A stretch of 64,000 nucleotides of DNA from contig CM048845.1 of the NCBI GenBank assembly GCA_026545225.1, forward strand, positions 32,726,501 to 32,790,500, given 5' to 3'. The notes under the pieces were generated by a model. That model made no database searches, was not told the DNA's origin, and saw nothing but the letters and a program-made list of their open reading frames with translations. This DNA is from Cornus controversa. Taxonomy: Eukaryota > Streptophyta > Magnoliopsida > Cornales > Cornaceae. Position numbers and translations under genes: made by a program. Below are positions 22,598-34,384 of this stretch, in pieces (positions within the stretch are counted from its first letter, which is position 1; each line of letters begins with the position of its first letter).

Positions 22598-23698
22598 CAT
22601 TTGTCCACTTGCTCACCTGCTCTTCCCACTTGCAACAAAATCCCCCTTTTTGCACGATTTAGAGGGATTGTCTGACTTGAACAAGACCTTTGGAGACTTT
22701 CTTAAAATAGTTGATATATATATTGATATATATATTTATAGTGGGCCCCAAGATTGAAAAAGAGGCATAAAGCATACAAAGAAGACATTCTCTCAGATCT
22801 CTCAAGACACATCAGTCATACACAAGGAGAGATATTCGGGAGAGGAGAAAGAAGAGCTGAACCAGACCAAGAAGCTTCATCTTCTCCATCAATGGAAGAG
22901 TGCAAGGCTGCCATGACCAACTAACTTCTCTACTAGGGTGTGGGTGAAACCCCTAGCCATGTAAACTTGTTCATTTTTGTAGCATTTTGGGATTTGTATT
23001 TAAATATTGATTATTTAGTCTAGTGACAATGTACACTTATACATTTCTTCTATATATTCATTTGATATTGATTTTATTCTTGTCTTAGAGTAGAATCTTT
23101 CATGTGAATGCACAACATTTGCATCTTCCACAAGAAATGCAATTGATGGCTAAGTAATGGTACTTAAATTGAATGTGTTGTTTTTGCTTGTATAAACCAT
23201 GCCAAGATAAGGTAGTTTGGATGCATTTAGGTTCACTTAGAGAGTAAGGTAATTAGTTAGGTTGAAGAACTATGCTTGTTGAAGATGGATTATGATAGGT
23301 TTGCACACGCATTGATCTTTTGATATGTCATTGAGGTCATAAGCCTAATGACATTGTTAGACATGTAATTTATAAATCCCAAGTTTGCTACACTTATGGA
23401 CATGTGAATGGCTAGTGGTGGAAACCACCCCTAGTTTTCTCTCCTAACTTTTAACTCTTTAAATTTAGTGTTTTTACGTTCATGCAATAGTTTTAAAAAC
23501 AAAAATCAAAACCTTGTTTTTAGAGTTAAAGTGGAATTAATCTTTCTTCAAGACAATTAGCAGCTAGTCCTCGTGGGATCGATACCCTCTATATAGAACC
23601 ATATCTACAAAGATTCGTGCTCTTGCGAGTGGTTAAATTATATTTTGATAAAAGGGGCAAAAATAAGCTTACAATATAATTCAAGTTTAGCCACATCA
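22598..23698 (+). mobile_element. 5' LTR of A1, lacking its first part
   Basis: From about 22601 it matches the 3' LTR of A1 (46503-47602) and the LTR of A2. It ends GCCACATCA just before the PBS. TATA-rich DNA at 22710-22740 followed by GTGGGCCCC is the probable core promoter. The U3 start and the palindrome array present in the other two A LTRs are missing; the sequence switches to a family-C LTR end at 22597. Confidence 0.9.
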
Positions 23699-23704
23699 AA
23701 ATTT

Positions 23705-23721
23705 TGGCGCCGTTGCCGGGG
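23705..23721 (+). other. Primer binding site of A1, tRNA-Asp type
   Basis: TGGCGCCGTTGCCGGGG lies 6 nt after the LTR end. The same 17-mer occurs at the PBS of E1. This sequence is the usual Athila/Tat primer site and is commonly assigned to tRNA-Asp. Confidence 0.85.
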
Positions 23722-23998
23722 ACTACGGTTTAATTGTCGCCATAGGAAGATTAAATGTGGTTTAATTCTTAGGCTAGAAATTCTTTCATTCTATTTGTTT
23801 TGTATATATCTTTTTCTTATCTCTCAAATTGCTTAATTTTAGGTATACCACATAGCGGGCATAAAAAAAAAAGAGATCAAAGTTGGAACCCTTTGTGAGT
23901 ATAAAGTCTAAAATTAGTGGGTGTGAGAGCATTCATTTTTTTTTTTGTATATATTATTGTTTATTTTGTATATTGAGGTGTTGTTCTACTATTAATGC
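23722..23998 (+). other. 5' leader of A1
   Basis: Non-coding, AT-rich, with an A10 run and a T13 run, between the PBS and the gag ATG. No other feature is seen. Confidence 0.6.
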
Positions 23999-25900
23999 AT
24001 GCTAGGTAGACGGTCTTTGTCACTTCCATTGCTTCCTTGTAATATTGAATTTGAAAGAACACTTAAACAATGTAGAGGAACCTCTAGGGACCCTATATTG
24101 CCTAGAACTGAGAACATGGAACCACATGAAAGACAACCTCCCGGACTACCCCCTTTTAATCATGAATAACAACCTCCACCTCCTCCTCCTTAAGGAGAGT
24201 TGCTTATGGACTTTTATCTTCCGATTACATTCGAAGTACCTTCATGTATTCAATTTCCGGATGTAGTGGCAACTCAATTCGAAATAAAGTCCTCCACCAT
24301 CAATCTTCTTGATAGCTTCCATGGTCTCCCTAATGAGGATCCATACCGGCATTTAGACTACTTCCTTTCTTTGTGTTCCACCATTAGGGTACCACACTTT
24401 ACGGAGGATGATCTAAAGTTGCGTATGTTCCCATTTTCCCTAAAAGATAAAGCTAGAAGTTGGTTCAATTCCTTAGAACCTAACTCAATCCATTTTTGGG
24501 CGGAGATGCAAATAGAGTTCTTAAAAAAATACTTCTCAATGGGAAAGACGAGTGATATTCGGCGAGCAATCACCGGATTCACCCAAATTGATCAAGAACA
24601 ATTTCATGAGACGTGGGAGAGATTAAAAGATCTTCTTAAATCTTGTCCGCACCATGCTGTCCCAAAATGGCAGCTAGTGCAAAGTTTTTATTATGGGGTG
24701 AGTGAGCAACATAGGCAAATGATAGATTCTGCTTGTGGAGGTGGATACCTTTTGAAAAGCCCGGATGAGGCATGGAAACTTTTTCAAACCCTAAGTAATA
24801 ATTCAGCTCAACGCTCCTCCACTAGGAATGTGAAATCCACCCAACCTTATAGAGGAGTGTATTAGATTTCAAGGGTAGATGAGGTTGCAATGCAAGTAGA
24901 AGCCTTAACCTGAAAAATGGACCAAATCATGAAAAATGGGCTGCCTACTCCAAGCCAACCTGTTCAAAATCAGGAAGGGTGTTCGTTTTGCTATAGCACT
25001 TCACATTATGTGCGAGATTGTCCTATTGCCAGTCAATCTCCCAATTATGCTCAAGAGCAAGCGAATGCCTTGTACTCTAAATAGATGAATGATCCATATT
25101 CAAATACCTATAATCCTGGTTACAAGAATCATTCAGCTTTTTCATGAAAATCTCAAGAATCAAGCCCCTCTTTTCAAGGGCACAATTCCTTTAATTCTCA
25201 ATCTCAATCTCAACAGCCTCAATATAGGCCAAATCCTCAACCTTACCATCAAAGATCCAATTACCAACAACCACCACCTTCTCCGAGAAGCCAAGGCTTT
25301 GAAGAAAGAGTGATAAGCAATCTTGAGGCTAATACTCGCTTATTGCAAACTCACTCTTAATCAATCTCTAAGCTTGAAGCTAACGCTCAATCTATGGCGA
25401 GGTTAGAAGCTCAAATCGGGCAACTAGCTAATGCCTTAAATAGAAGAGAGGAAGATAAGTTGCCAAGTCAACCAGTGGCAAACCCTAAGGGTGTTCATGT
25501 GATTGAGGATCCATCATCTTCATCTTCTAATGCTCCTCTGGAGCAAGTTCAATCAATCACCACCTTAAGGAGTGGTAAAATCATCAATTCCAAGATAGGG
25601 GAAGCAAAAGAAAAGGAATTCAATGAGCAATCCGAAAATCCAAAAGAATCCCAATTAAATCCAAAAGTGTTTCCTTTAAATCCAAATGTGACCAACATCC
25701 CACTAAATCCAAAAGGAAAGGCAAGTGAAGTTGTGTCATCATCTAGTCTAAATCTTGACACCTCTTTTGAACCTCCGATTCCTTTTTCTCCAAGATTGAA
25801 GGAACCTTCTCATTTTGGAAAACAAGGAGAGAAAATCCAAGACATGATGGAGATCTTCAAACAAGTAAAGATCAATCTCCCTCTCCTTGATGCAATCCGG
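23999..25900 (+). pseudogene. Gag of A1
   Basis: The start is chosen at 23999 because ATG-CTA-GGT-AGA-CGG aligns with the intact MQGRR start of E1 gag-pol, in the same frame as everything downstream. It contains the retrotransposon gag domain (24200-24865: DVVATQFEIKSSTINLLDSF, FSLKDKARSWFNSL, RRAITGF and related blocks), then the zinc knuckle CSFCYSTSHYVRDC near 24980-25020, then a Q/P-rich linker and IGQLANALNRREE. In-frame stops occur near 24167, 24191, 24863, 24911, 25082, 25145, 25358 and at the end; no frameshift was found. Most would derive from CAA or CAG by one C-to-T change. Confidence 0.85.
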
Positions 25901-26650
25901 TAAATTCCCTCCTATGCTAAATTCTTGAAGGACTTATGTACTCAAAAGCGCAAATCTAGGAATAATGCTCCTAAGAAAGTCCTCATAACTAAGCAAGTAA
26001 GCTCCATTTTCCAACACGAAGCCCCTCCTAAATTCAAAGATCCGGGTGCTCCAACCATTTCATGCACCATTGGGAATCAAGCTTTTGAAAAGCCACTTCT
26101 TGATTTAGGGGCTAGTGTCAATTTGCTTCCATTCTCAGTTTACCAATAACTAGGTTTAGGGGAACTTAAGCCTACCACAGTTGTGTTGCAACTTGCCGAC
26201 CGCTCGGTGAAGCAACCACTTGGCATCATTGAGGATGTAATCATTCAAGTGGACAAATTCTACTTTTCGATGGACTTCATAGTCCTTGACACGGAACCGG
26301 TTCAAAATCCAAATAGACATATTCCTATCATTCTAGGTCGTCCATTCTTGGCCACGGAAAAAACTTGCGTTAATTACCGTACCGGAGTGATGGACATCTC
26401 TTTCGGGAATATGAAAGTCCGTTTGAACATCTTTAATGCTTCTCACCACACATCCAATGACGAAAGTGAGTGCTTTTGTGTTGATGTAGTGGAAGACCTT
26501 GTTCAAGAAGCGCTTCCTTCCATTCTTTTTAGGGATCCTCTAGAGGCGTGCTTAAGTCATTTCAACTGTGACGATTTTGACATTGAGTAATCCATTTGTG
26601 AAGTTAATTCAATGCTCGATGTCACGACCGTCATGGATTTGCCTAAATGG
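25901..26650 (+). pseudogene. Aspartic protease region of A1
   Basis: Same frame as gag. It reads FLKDLCTQKR, APTISCTIGNQAF and the active-site-type motif LLDLGASVNLLPFSVY (DLGA, as in E1), then PVQNPNRHIPIILGRPFLAT and GVMDISFGNMKV. Stops occur at 25901, 26147 and 26588. The protease would cut the gag-pol polyprotein. Confidence 0.85.
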
Positions 26651-28300
26651 AGAGTTCTGAAAGAACCGTTGCCTCTGTTGTCCAATACTTCCCAAACTCC
26701 TTCTCTAATTTTCCCACCACGACTTGAGCTCAAGCCTCTATCGGCTACACTCAAGTATGTTTTCTTGGGCACTAATGAGACCCTTCCAGTCATTATTACT
26801 TCCAATCTCACAAATGATCAAGAGATGGAACTTTTAAAGGTGCTGAAAGAGCACAAGGAAGTAATAGGATGGAGTGTGGCAGATCTTAAGGGAATATATC
26901 ATTTTATTTGTATGCACCGCATACACCTGGAAGAAGATGCAAAGACCTCAAGAGAGGCACAACGTTGATTAAATCCAAATATGAAGTACGTTGTAATGAA
27001 GGAGGTGGTGAAGTTCTTAGATGCGGGAATCATTTACCCCATCTCTGATAGTAAGTGGGTTAGTCCCACTCAAGTGGTTCCTAAGAAGTTCGGTATTACG
27101 GTGCAACCAAATGACAAAGGTGAATTAGTTCCCCAACGCACCACCACGGGTTGGAGAGTTTGCATAGATTATAGGAAACTAAATTCAGCAACTTGGAAAG
27201 ATCACTTCCCTCTTCCATTTATTGATCAAATCTTAGAGAGATTAGCCGGTCAAAGTTTTTACTACTTCTTAGATGGATATTCTGGCTATAATTAGGTTGC
27301 TATAGACCCGAGAGACCAAGAGAAAACCACCTTTACATGTCCTTTCGGCACATTTGCTTATAGACGCATGCCCTTTGGGTTGTGCAATGCACCGACAACT
27401 TTTCAATGGTGTATGACATTTATCTTTTCGGATATGGTGGAAAATTTTTTAGAAGTGTTCATGGATGAATTTTTCGTGTTTGGGCCTTCATTTGAATCGT
27501 CCCTTAAAAATCTCTCCCGTGTTCTCAAAAGATGTCAAGAAACCAATCTAATCCTCAGTTGGGAAAAGAGCCATTTTATGGTTCAAGAGGGTATTGTCCT
27601 AGGGCACATTGAGTCTAAGAGAGGAATTGAGGTTGACAAAGCCAAGGTTGAACTTATTTCCAAACTTAGTCCACCATCAACGGTGAGAGAGATTCGTTAT
27701 TTCCTTAGGCATGCAGGATTTTATCGCCGTTTCATCAAAGAATTTAGCAAGATCTCTTGGCCTTTGTGTCGCCTTCTTGAAAAAGAATCTTGTTTTACCT
27801 TTGATGAAGCGTGCCTTAACGCTTTTGAAAAATTCCGCACCATGCTTACAACCGCTCCAATTCTCATCCCTCCAAATTGGGCTCTCCTATTTGAGATCAT
27901 GTGTGATGCATCCGATTATGCCATGGGTGTGGTTTTAGGGTAATGAGTAGATAATTTGCCACATGTCATCTACTATGCAAGTAAAACCCTTTTCGAGGCT
28001 CAAATCAATTATACCACAACAAAAAAGGAGTTACTTGCGGTAGTATTTGCCTTGAACAAATTTTGAGCTTATCTATTAGGTTCCAAGGTCATTGTCTATT
28101 CGGACCATGCTGCCCTCTGGCATCTTTTGGCCAAAAAGGACACAAAGCCTAGATTGATCCGATGGATACTCTTGTTGCAAGAGTTTAATTTTGAGATTAC
28201 AGACAAAAAGGGAACTGAAAATGTGGTAGCTGACCACCTATCTAGAATTCTTGTTGAATCCCTCCATGACTCCATTCCAGTTTGTGAATCCTTCTCGGAT
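26651..28300 (+). pseudogene. RT and RNase H of A1
   Basis: Same frame. RT motifs are GWRVCIDYRKLNSAT, FYYFLDGYSGYN, RRMPFGLCNAPTTFQ, and an active site reading FMDE where E1 has FMDD, so a catalytic Asp is changed to Glu. RNase H reads [46 protein letters not shown] and VVADHLSR. Stops occur at 26966, 27293, 27941-27946 (two) and about 28061. Both domains are recognisable end to end, but this copy cannot be active. Confidence 0.9.
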
Positions 28301-29463
28301 GAATAACTTTTTGTAATCTCTCAAGAGAGTATTCCTTGGTATGCAGACATTGTCAATTACCTGACAACCGGTAAAATACCGTCTTCTTGGACCAAGCAAG
28401 AGAATGATCAATTTTTCTCCCAATCATGATCATATTATTGGGACGATCCTCAACTATTCAAATATTGCCCCGATCAAATAATCTGAAAGTGTGTGCCCAA
28501 TAGTGAATTCCAAAGCATTCTTAAATTCTGTCATACACTTGCTTATGGGGGACACTTTAGTGCTAAGAAAATCGCTGCAAAAATTCTTCAATGCGGATTT
28601 TTCTGGCCAACACTTCATCGGGATGCATATTCATTCTGTCGCTCTTGTGAGCGATGTCAGCGCCTTGGCGCGATGTCTCAGAAGGACATGATGCCTCTCA
28701 ACCCTATTCTTATTGTTGAGATATTTGATGTGTGGGGCATTGACTTCATGGGACCTTTTCCACCCTCTACTGGTCATGAGTACATACTTGTGGTGGTGGA
28801 CTACGTATCTAAATGGATAGAGGCCGTTGCTACCAAAACCAACGATCACGCAGTCGTGGTTAAGTTTATTCAAGCGAATATCTTTAGCCGTTTTGGTACA
28901 CCTCGGGCCCTCATCAGTGACGGAAGTAAACATTTCTGTAACCGGTTCCTTCGAACCTTGCTTACCAAATACTCTGTCACACACAAAGTAGCCACCCCAT
29001 ACCATCCTCAAACTAGTGGCCAAGTGGAGGTATCCAATAGGGAGATTAAGAACATTCTTGAGAAAACAGTTCGGCCTGACCGGAAAGATTGGTCATTGCG
29101 ACTAAATGATGCATTATGGGCTTACCGAACTGCTTATAAGACTCCCATTAGAATGTCACCTTACCGGTTGGTTTATGGCAAAGCGTGCCATCTTCCGGTT
29201 GTATTGGAGCATAAAGTTATGTGGGCCACCAATACTTTCAATTTTGATATGCAAGTGGCCGGATCTAATCGAAAGCTTCAATTAAATGAATTGGAAGAAT
29301 TGCGACATGACGCGTATGAGAATGCTAAAATCTATAAGGCAAAGTCAAAAGCCTTTCATGATCGCAATATTTGAGTCAAAACATTTTGTCCGGGCAAAAA
29401 AGTATGGTTGTACAACTCACGCCTCCATTTGTTTCCTGGAAAACTTCACTCCCGTTGGGATGG
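28301..29463 (+). pseudogene. Integrase of A1 (5' part)
   Basis: It contains an HHCC zinc finger ([18 protein letters not shown], then CRSCERCQR) and an intact DDE triad context: [21 protein letters not shown] and [13 protein letters not shown]. The post-core [16 protein letters not shown] block follows. Stops lie near 28304, 28427, 28482 and at 29372 (NI*VKT). The frame is split after SRWDG by the family-B LTR at 29464 and resumes at 42187. Confidence 0.9.
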
Positions 29464-29803
29464 TGATTCGTGTGTGAGTGTGACTCAAAAAGTATATCAA
29501 TTAAAAATTTTCACACTTCGCAATAGAATGAATTCCTTACAGAATAGGGCTATCGAAAGGGGTATCGTACCTCAGGGATTATGGTCTGATGAGTTGGAAT
29601 ACAGAATTAATTCTAATTAAATTTAGGAGGAAAGAATTCTGATTTTTAAACTAATTTAATGAAAAAGAAAAATAAAATAAATCAAAGTAAACAAGATAGT
29701 GAAGATAATATGAGAGAAATCTAGGGTGTTTGACTTCACCACTAACTCCACAATCAATGATCAATTGAATCAATTATAGGGGAATTACATCATGCATAAG
29801 TGG

Positions 29804-31309
29804 TGATTCGTGTGTGAGTGTGACTCAAAAAGTATATCAATTAAAATTTCCACACTTCGCAATAGAACGAATTCCTTGCAGAATAGGGCTATCGAAATGA
29901 ATGGGTATCGTACCTCAGGGATTATGTTCTGATGAGTTGGAACACAGAACTAATTCTAATTAAATTTATAAGAAAAGAATTCTGATTTTTAACTAATTAA
30001 AAAGATAAAATAAAATAAATCAAAGGTAAACAGATAATGAAGATAATAAGAGAGAAACCTAGGGTGTTTGACTTCACCACTAACTCCACAATCAATGGTC
30101 AATTGAATCAACTATAGGGGAATTACATCATGCATAAGTGGTGTCGGTGGCTACAAGCTCACCTTCATCCATCAAGAAGATAACATATGATTAAGGCTAA
30201 GCCATGGACTATCTTCGATTGGCATGGGCCATCTGCCTAACTACTCTAATCTAGGGTGCAGTATGGTTCATCTTCTCTAGGCATAATCCATCAAAGCTCA
30301 TAACAATATATTCAGTGATTACCATTGTGTAATAATCTCTCTCATGATCACAGAAAACAAAAGAGATTGAGTTCAATAACAACAACTAAATATCTAAGAC
30401 AAGATAAGAAATCATTGAGATTGAATTTACAAGACTTTTATTGCTCAATTCATTAATAAGAATCCTCACAATTACACAATCTATGCATGTATATAAAGGT
30501 CCCCAATAATTAAAACAATCAAACCATTGATGCTTTGTTAGGGCTACATCAAAACCCTAGTGGATGAACTAGCCGCTCATGGTAGAAGAAGAAGCTTCAA
30601 CTGTTGAGGAAGAAGACATCATCTTTCTGAATTACGCGTATGACTTCGTTCTCCAATGGCTCTGCAATATGTTTCTGTTCTCTTCAGCCCTCTCAGACTC
30701 TCCAATCTCTGTGTAAGCTCTCCCTCTTCAGCCTCCAAGTCTTCCTTTTATTCCCCAAGAGAATTCACCAAAGTCCTAATCCAATTAGGAATTAATTAGG
30801 GTTTCCCGCAGCACTAATCAGGTGGGTTTTTCCTGCTGACTTCGGCCCAACTTTTGACCCACTAGAAGTCCGATTCACGGAATTTTCGTGAAATACAAAA
30901 GTGTGCATAATCAAATTTCGTTCAACCCCATGCGAAAATAATGTCGATTTGAGTCTCGGAAATAAGACTTCTGGTCCGTTTTCCAAAACGGGATTAAGAC
31001 TGCATTATGCGCAGATTTGGGCTTCAGGCCCGAAACCTTCTTAAGCAGCTGTAATTCTCTTGGACCTCTTTCTTGGGCTGATTTGAGTTGAAATAAATGG
31101 TTGAGTGAATCTCCTTGATGTAGGCTTCATCTCACCATCTTGGATGTCTTCTTTAAAAGCCCAAAATCACGGTTTTAACTGAAATAATTATTAAGGCCCT
31201 GAAAATACAGAAAACACTAAAACAAAGTAAAATCACAAAATAATCTATCACTAAGAGAATAAAATACATAAGTTAAGAGGCTAGAATGCGTAACATTCAA
31301 CGCCTATCA
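29804..31309 (-). mobile_element. 3' LTR of E1
   Basis: 1,506 bp, TGATTCG...CCTATCA on plus (TGATAGGCG...CGAATCA in element orientation). It is preceded (minus strand) by the PPT at 31310-31322. TATATAAAG occurs at about 30490-30500. Confidence 0.95.
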
Positions 31310-31322
31310 CACCCCCAAACTT
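31310..31322 (-). other. Terminal polypurine tract of E1
   Basis: The minus strand reads AAGTTTGGGGGTG directly before the LTR TGATAGG. The same tract abuts the B2 LTR (53990-54002) and the A2 LTR (58139 onward). Confidence 0.85.
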
Positions 31323-32962
31323 ACATATTGCTAGTCCCTTAGCAATAGAATAAAACAAAACTAAAACAAAGAAACTACTAAACACTAACTAAACTACCCA
31401 ACTCCACTTTCGTGGGAGAAACGATTGCATTTAGCATATGCAACAAGCCTTTAAACCCCTAGGTTCCCCCTAGTGGAGGAGTATAGTCTCGTGAGGGTTT
31501 CCAGAAATGTTACCCACAAACATTCAAAATTCTGTTTCAACATTAATTCAAGAAGAAGATTACAATACATAGTTACAAACTTGCATTCAAGAATAATTTC
31601 AAACTTTCAAATTCCACAATTCAAAGCAATGGTCCCCATGCATAATTCACATCAACATATCTCAAAATAATCAACTCTAGCTCCCTCGTGTAAAGTGAAC
31701 TAGCAGTCATCTCATGTGGCATAACCAAGCTCTGAATATATTAAGGCACATACCCCTTCTACTCACTAGCTCCCCTTATTGAAATCATACTTCCAAACAT
31801 GAATACATGACTTCTTCATTTTTTTTTTCATCATTCTTTTTTTTCATTACTTTATTGGTTGTGCAATGTCTTGATCTATTAAGCTTTCTGAAAGATCCAT
31901 GTAGCAAGCTTTCAGTCAGTGGCTCCCAAACCAGATGGCTTTAGGGCACTAGGCTTTAAGATACCCCGAAGACCTAATTACTCGAATCAGTCAGGCTACA
32001 AATCAAGACAACCAATGCTCATCTTTTCTCACCCTTTCACTTTTGACGCGAACACTCCGTGCTTCCTGAGGCATAGAGGCCCGGTTACTCATGAAAAGGA
32101 ACAAATTGATTTGCTTATTCATCACTTTTTTTTTTTTTCTTTTTTCATTGAAGTCAAGTAAAACACATCATCGGTACTCATTCTCAAGAGATACTAATTA
32201 ATATCAAGCACATGTAACTCAATAACTCAAAACATAGGTTTATACCCCACAAGACTATGCTAGTGTGTTTGTGCATGTAAGGAAACTAAAATTAATCACT
32301 CCAAAACATGTTATTGCAAACTATGATTAAAATCACTTAATTTAAACCATAGTTTTCAAAATTTTAAAACATACTCAAAAATTGCAAGTTATGCACCTAC
32401 ATAAGGTATTAATCATTTGAATAATGTCAAAACATTCTATCTAAAAATAAAACAAAATAAAATAAAAAAAACAAACTAAGAAAATAAAATAAAATAAAAT
32501 CCTAATACAAAAAGAATTTCACACAAATTTTCCCCCATATTGCAATAAAGCACAAAAATAGGCATCGTCTCACCCCCAAACTTAAACTGTACATTGTCCT
32601 CAATGTACACCCAATCAAAGCATAGAGAAGAGTAAGAACGATGTTACCAGGACCAAGGAGTAGTGGAAAGAAAATAGAGTACATCACGAGCACGAAGGCA
32701 ATGCAAGCACACCCCCAAACTTGTATGTTTCAATCTGTCAAAATAAACCACTATACCCCAAAGATCAAGTGAAAATAGTATGGGTGAAAATAAATATGAA
32801 AGAGAAAAATCCCAAAAAAAAAAAAATAATAAAATAAAATAAAATATAAAATATTTTTTTCATTTTTCAAATTTTTTTCATAATCAAAATCTAACTACAA
32901 AAAGAGAAATAAAAAGAAAAATAAAAACTAAAAATAATATACAAAAGATGGTTACCTTCCTA
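31323..32962 (-). other. 3' non-coding region of E1 with extra PPT-like tracts
   Basis: No coding frame. It holds two further AAGTTTGGGGGTG tracts (32710-32722 and 32571-32587, minus), the second next to the near-palindrome ACATTGAGGACAATGT (32591-32606). Poly-T/poly-A runs lie at 31818-31850, 32125-32150 and 32816-32950. The same layout appears in B2 (52371-54002). Confidence 0.75.
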
Positions 32963-34186
32963 TCAAGGATGTGGTGGTGACTGAGCATCTGGATCTAAGT
33001 TTGCTTGGCGCATCAGTGCACGCATCATCCTCCTCATCTCTAGTTGCTCTTGGCGAGTGTCACGAAAGTGATCCGCCATCTCTGCTCTCATTGCACCAAA
33101 CTGTGTGGAGACCTCTGTCTGTAAGGTGCCAAACTGGGCTGTCAACCCAGCTATCTGCCCTTCTAAGTATTGATAATCATGGCCACCAGCCTGTGCATGC
33201 ACTTCCTCTTCCTCTGCCTCCATCTCCTCTGGATCGTCCACCGGTGGTGGTACATCTACATGCTCTCCTCCTTGGGCCAACCGAGATACCTCACCAAGCG
33301 CCGCTATGACTCTCTGGTGCATATGAGATTGACTCAAGTTCCAGTCATGCGTGCCATAATGAAGGTCATGTGGAAAGGCAAGCTCATCCTCGTGGACTGC
33401 ATACCCCTGTGATACAAGCAACTGGTGAATAATAGTAGGGAATGGAAACTCCCAGTCACTTGCACTGTCTGGTACCTTGGCCACAACCTTGGAATAGAAT
33501 TTCTCCATCTGGCCCCAGACAATCTGTGGGAATGACAGCCAATGCCCAAAATGTATGGCATATAAGGCTCTGAGGAACTCTTGACGTCTTTCGGTTTTAT
33601 GTCCAATTGGACATACATTCTTTAGTAGCACAGCGTCAAGGAACCATAAATGATTTGGCATTGAAGACTTTGAAGCTGCATTCCTTTTTGGCCCAGAAAA
33701 TTGGTTGGCACACAATCGTGCAACCACATTGCCCACCGACAACTCGTCGGGTAAAGGAGTGTAGATATGAGATAAATCAGCTGGGCATTCATGAGGACAA
33801 CCCATGGCAATGGCAATGGATGACATGTCCACTCGAACTATTGTTCCATCTACGGAAGAAGTAAGCACATCTCGCTCATCAGGTTTCGGCATCAAGTTTT
33901 GATAAAATACCTTGACAAGCCTCGGGTAAATGGTAGATGAGAGTGGAACAAAAATGGATGCCGACCGATGACGACGGATGTCGGAAATCCCCCATCGTGT
34001 CTCGGGAAACATACCATACAGTTCGGCTATGTCAAACGTTGTTTCATAGTTCAACGCCCTTGGATGCCATCTCTCTTGAATACCGTCTCGGCGATATCGT
34101 GAAGAACCTGTGGTCGGATCATTCCTCGCTCGGCGAGGATTACGTGAACTTGAAGCATCTTGGTGACTTGCTCTCTTTGGTGCCAT
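32963..34186 (-). CDS. ORF3 of E1, plant-transposon-protein family
   Basis: An intact 407-codon frame with ATG at 34186. The N-terminus is basic (MAPKRASHQDASSSRNPRRA). The central globular part includes ETTFDIAELYGMFPETRWG, YPRLVKVFYQNLMP, HLWFLDAVLLKNVCPIGHK and FGHWLSFPQIVWGQMEKFYS. It then has an acidic PPPVDDPEEMEAEEEE stretch and a probable coiled coil (YLEGQIAGLTAQFGTLQTEV, then EQLEMRRMMRALMRQ). The central part resembles the putative plant transposon protein domain found next to Athila-like pol genes. No membrane segment or signal peptide is visible, so an envelope role is not supported. The same length in A1 and A2 argues for selection. Role unknown; nucleic-acid binding is a guess from the basic N-terminus. 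Confidence 0.85.
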   Translation of the reverse strand: MAPKRASHQDASSSRNPRRARNDPTTGSSRYRRDGIQERWHPRALNYETTFDIAELYGMFPETRWGISDIRRHRSASIFVPLSSTIYPRLVKVFYQNLMPKPDERDVLTSSVDGTIVRVDMSSIAIAMGCPHECPADLSHIYTPLPDELSVGNVVARLCANQFSGPKRNAASKSSMPNHLWFLDAVLLKNVCPIGHKTERRQEFLRALYAIHFGHWLSFPQIVWGQMEKFYSKVVAKVPDSASDWEFPFPTIIHQLLVSQGYAVHEDELAFPHDLHYGTHDWNLSQSHMHQRVIAALGEVSRLAQGGEHVDVPPPVDDPEEMEAEEEEVHAQAGGHDYQYLEGQIAGLTAQFGTLQTEVSTQFGAMRAEMADHFRDTRQEQLEMRRMMRALMRQANLDPDAQSPPHP

Positions 34187-34384
34187 AGAAGTAGAAAAAG
34201 TGTAATTGAGGAATTAAATCGAACACTTGGTGTGCACAATTCTTTTGTAACCTTCAACCTCCTTTTTTCGGCAATTTTTCCACCCAAATCGAACAAGTAA
34301 TTGCACCAAATTGATCCCCCAAACTTGGTCTTCAAAAGCCCTCAAAAAGATTTGAACAATTTCTTCAAGGAAAAACTTCACTTA

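Noticed and set aside
26651-28300. Endogenous pararetrovirus origin for the RT-RNase H
   Set aside because: LTRs, tRNA-Asp PBS, PPT, integrase and 5-bp target duplications show Ty3/gypsy retrotransposons.
32963-34186. ORF3 as a retroviral envelope protein
   Set aside because: No signal peptide, transmembrane segment or cysteine-rich ectodomain in E1 or A2.
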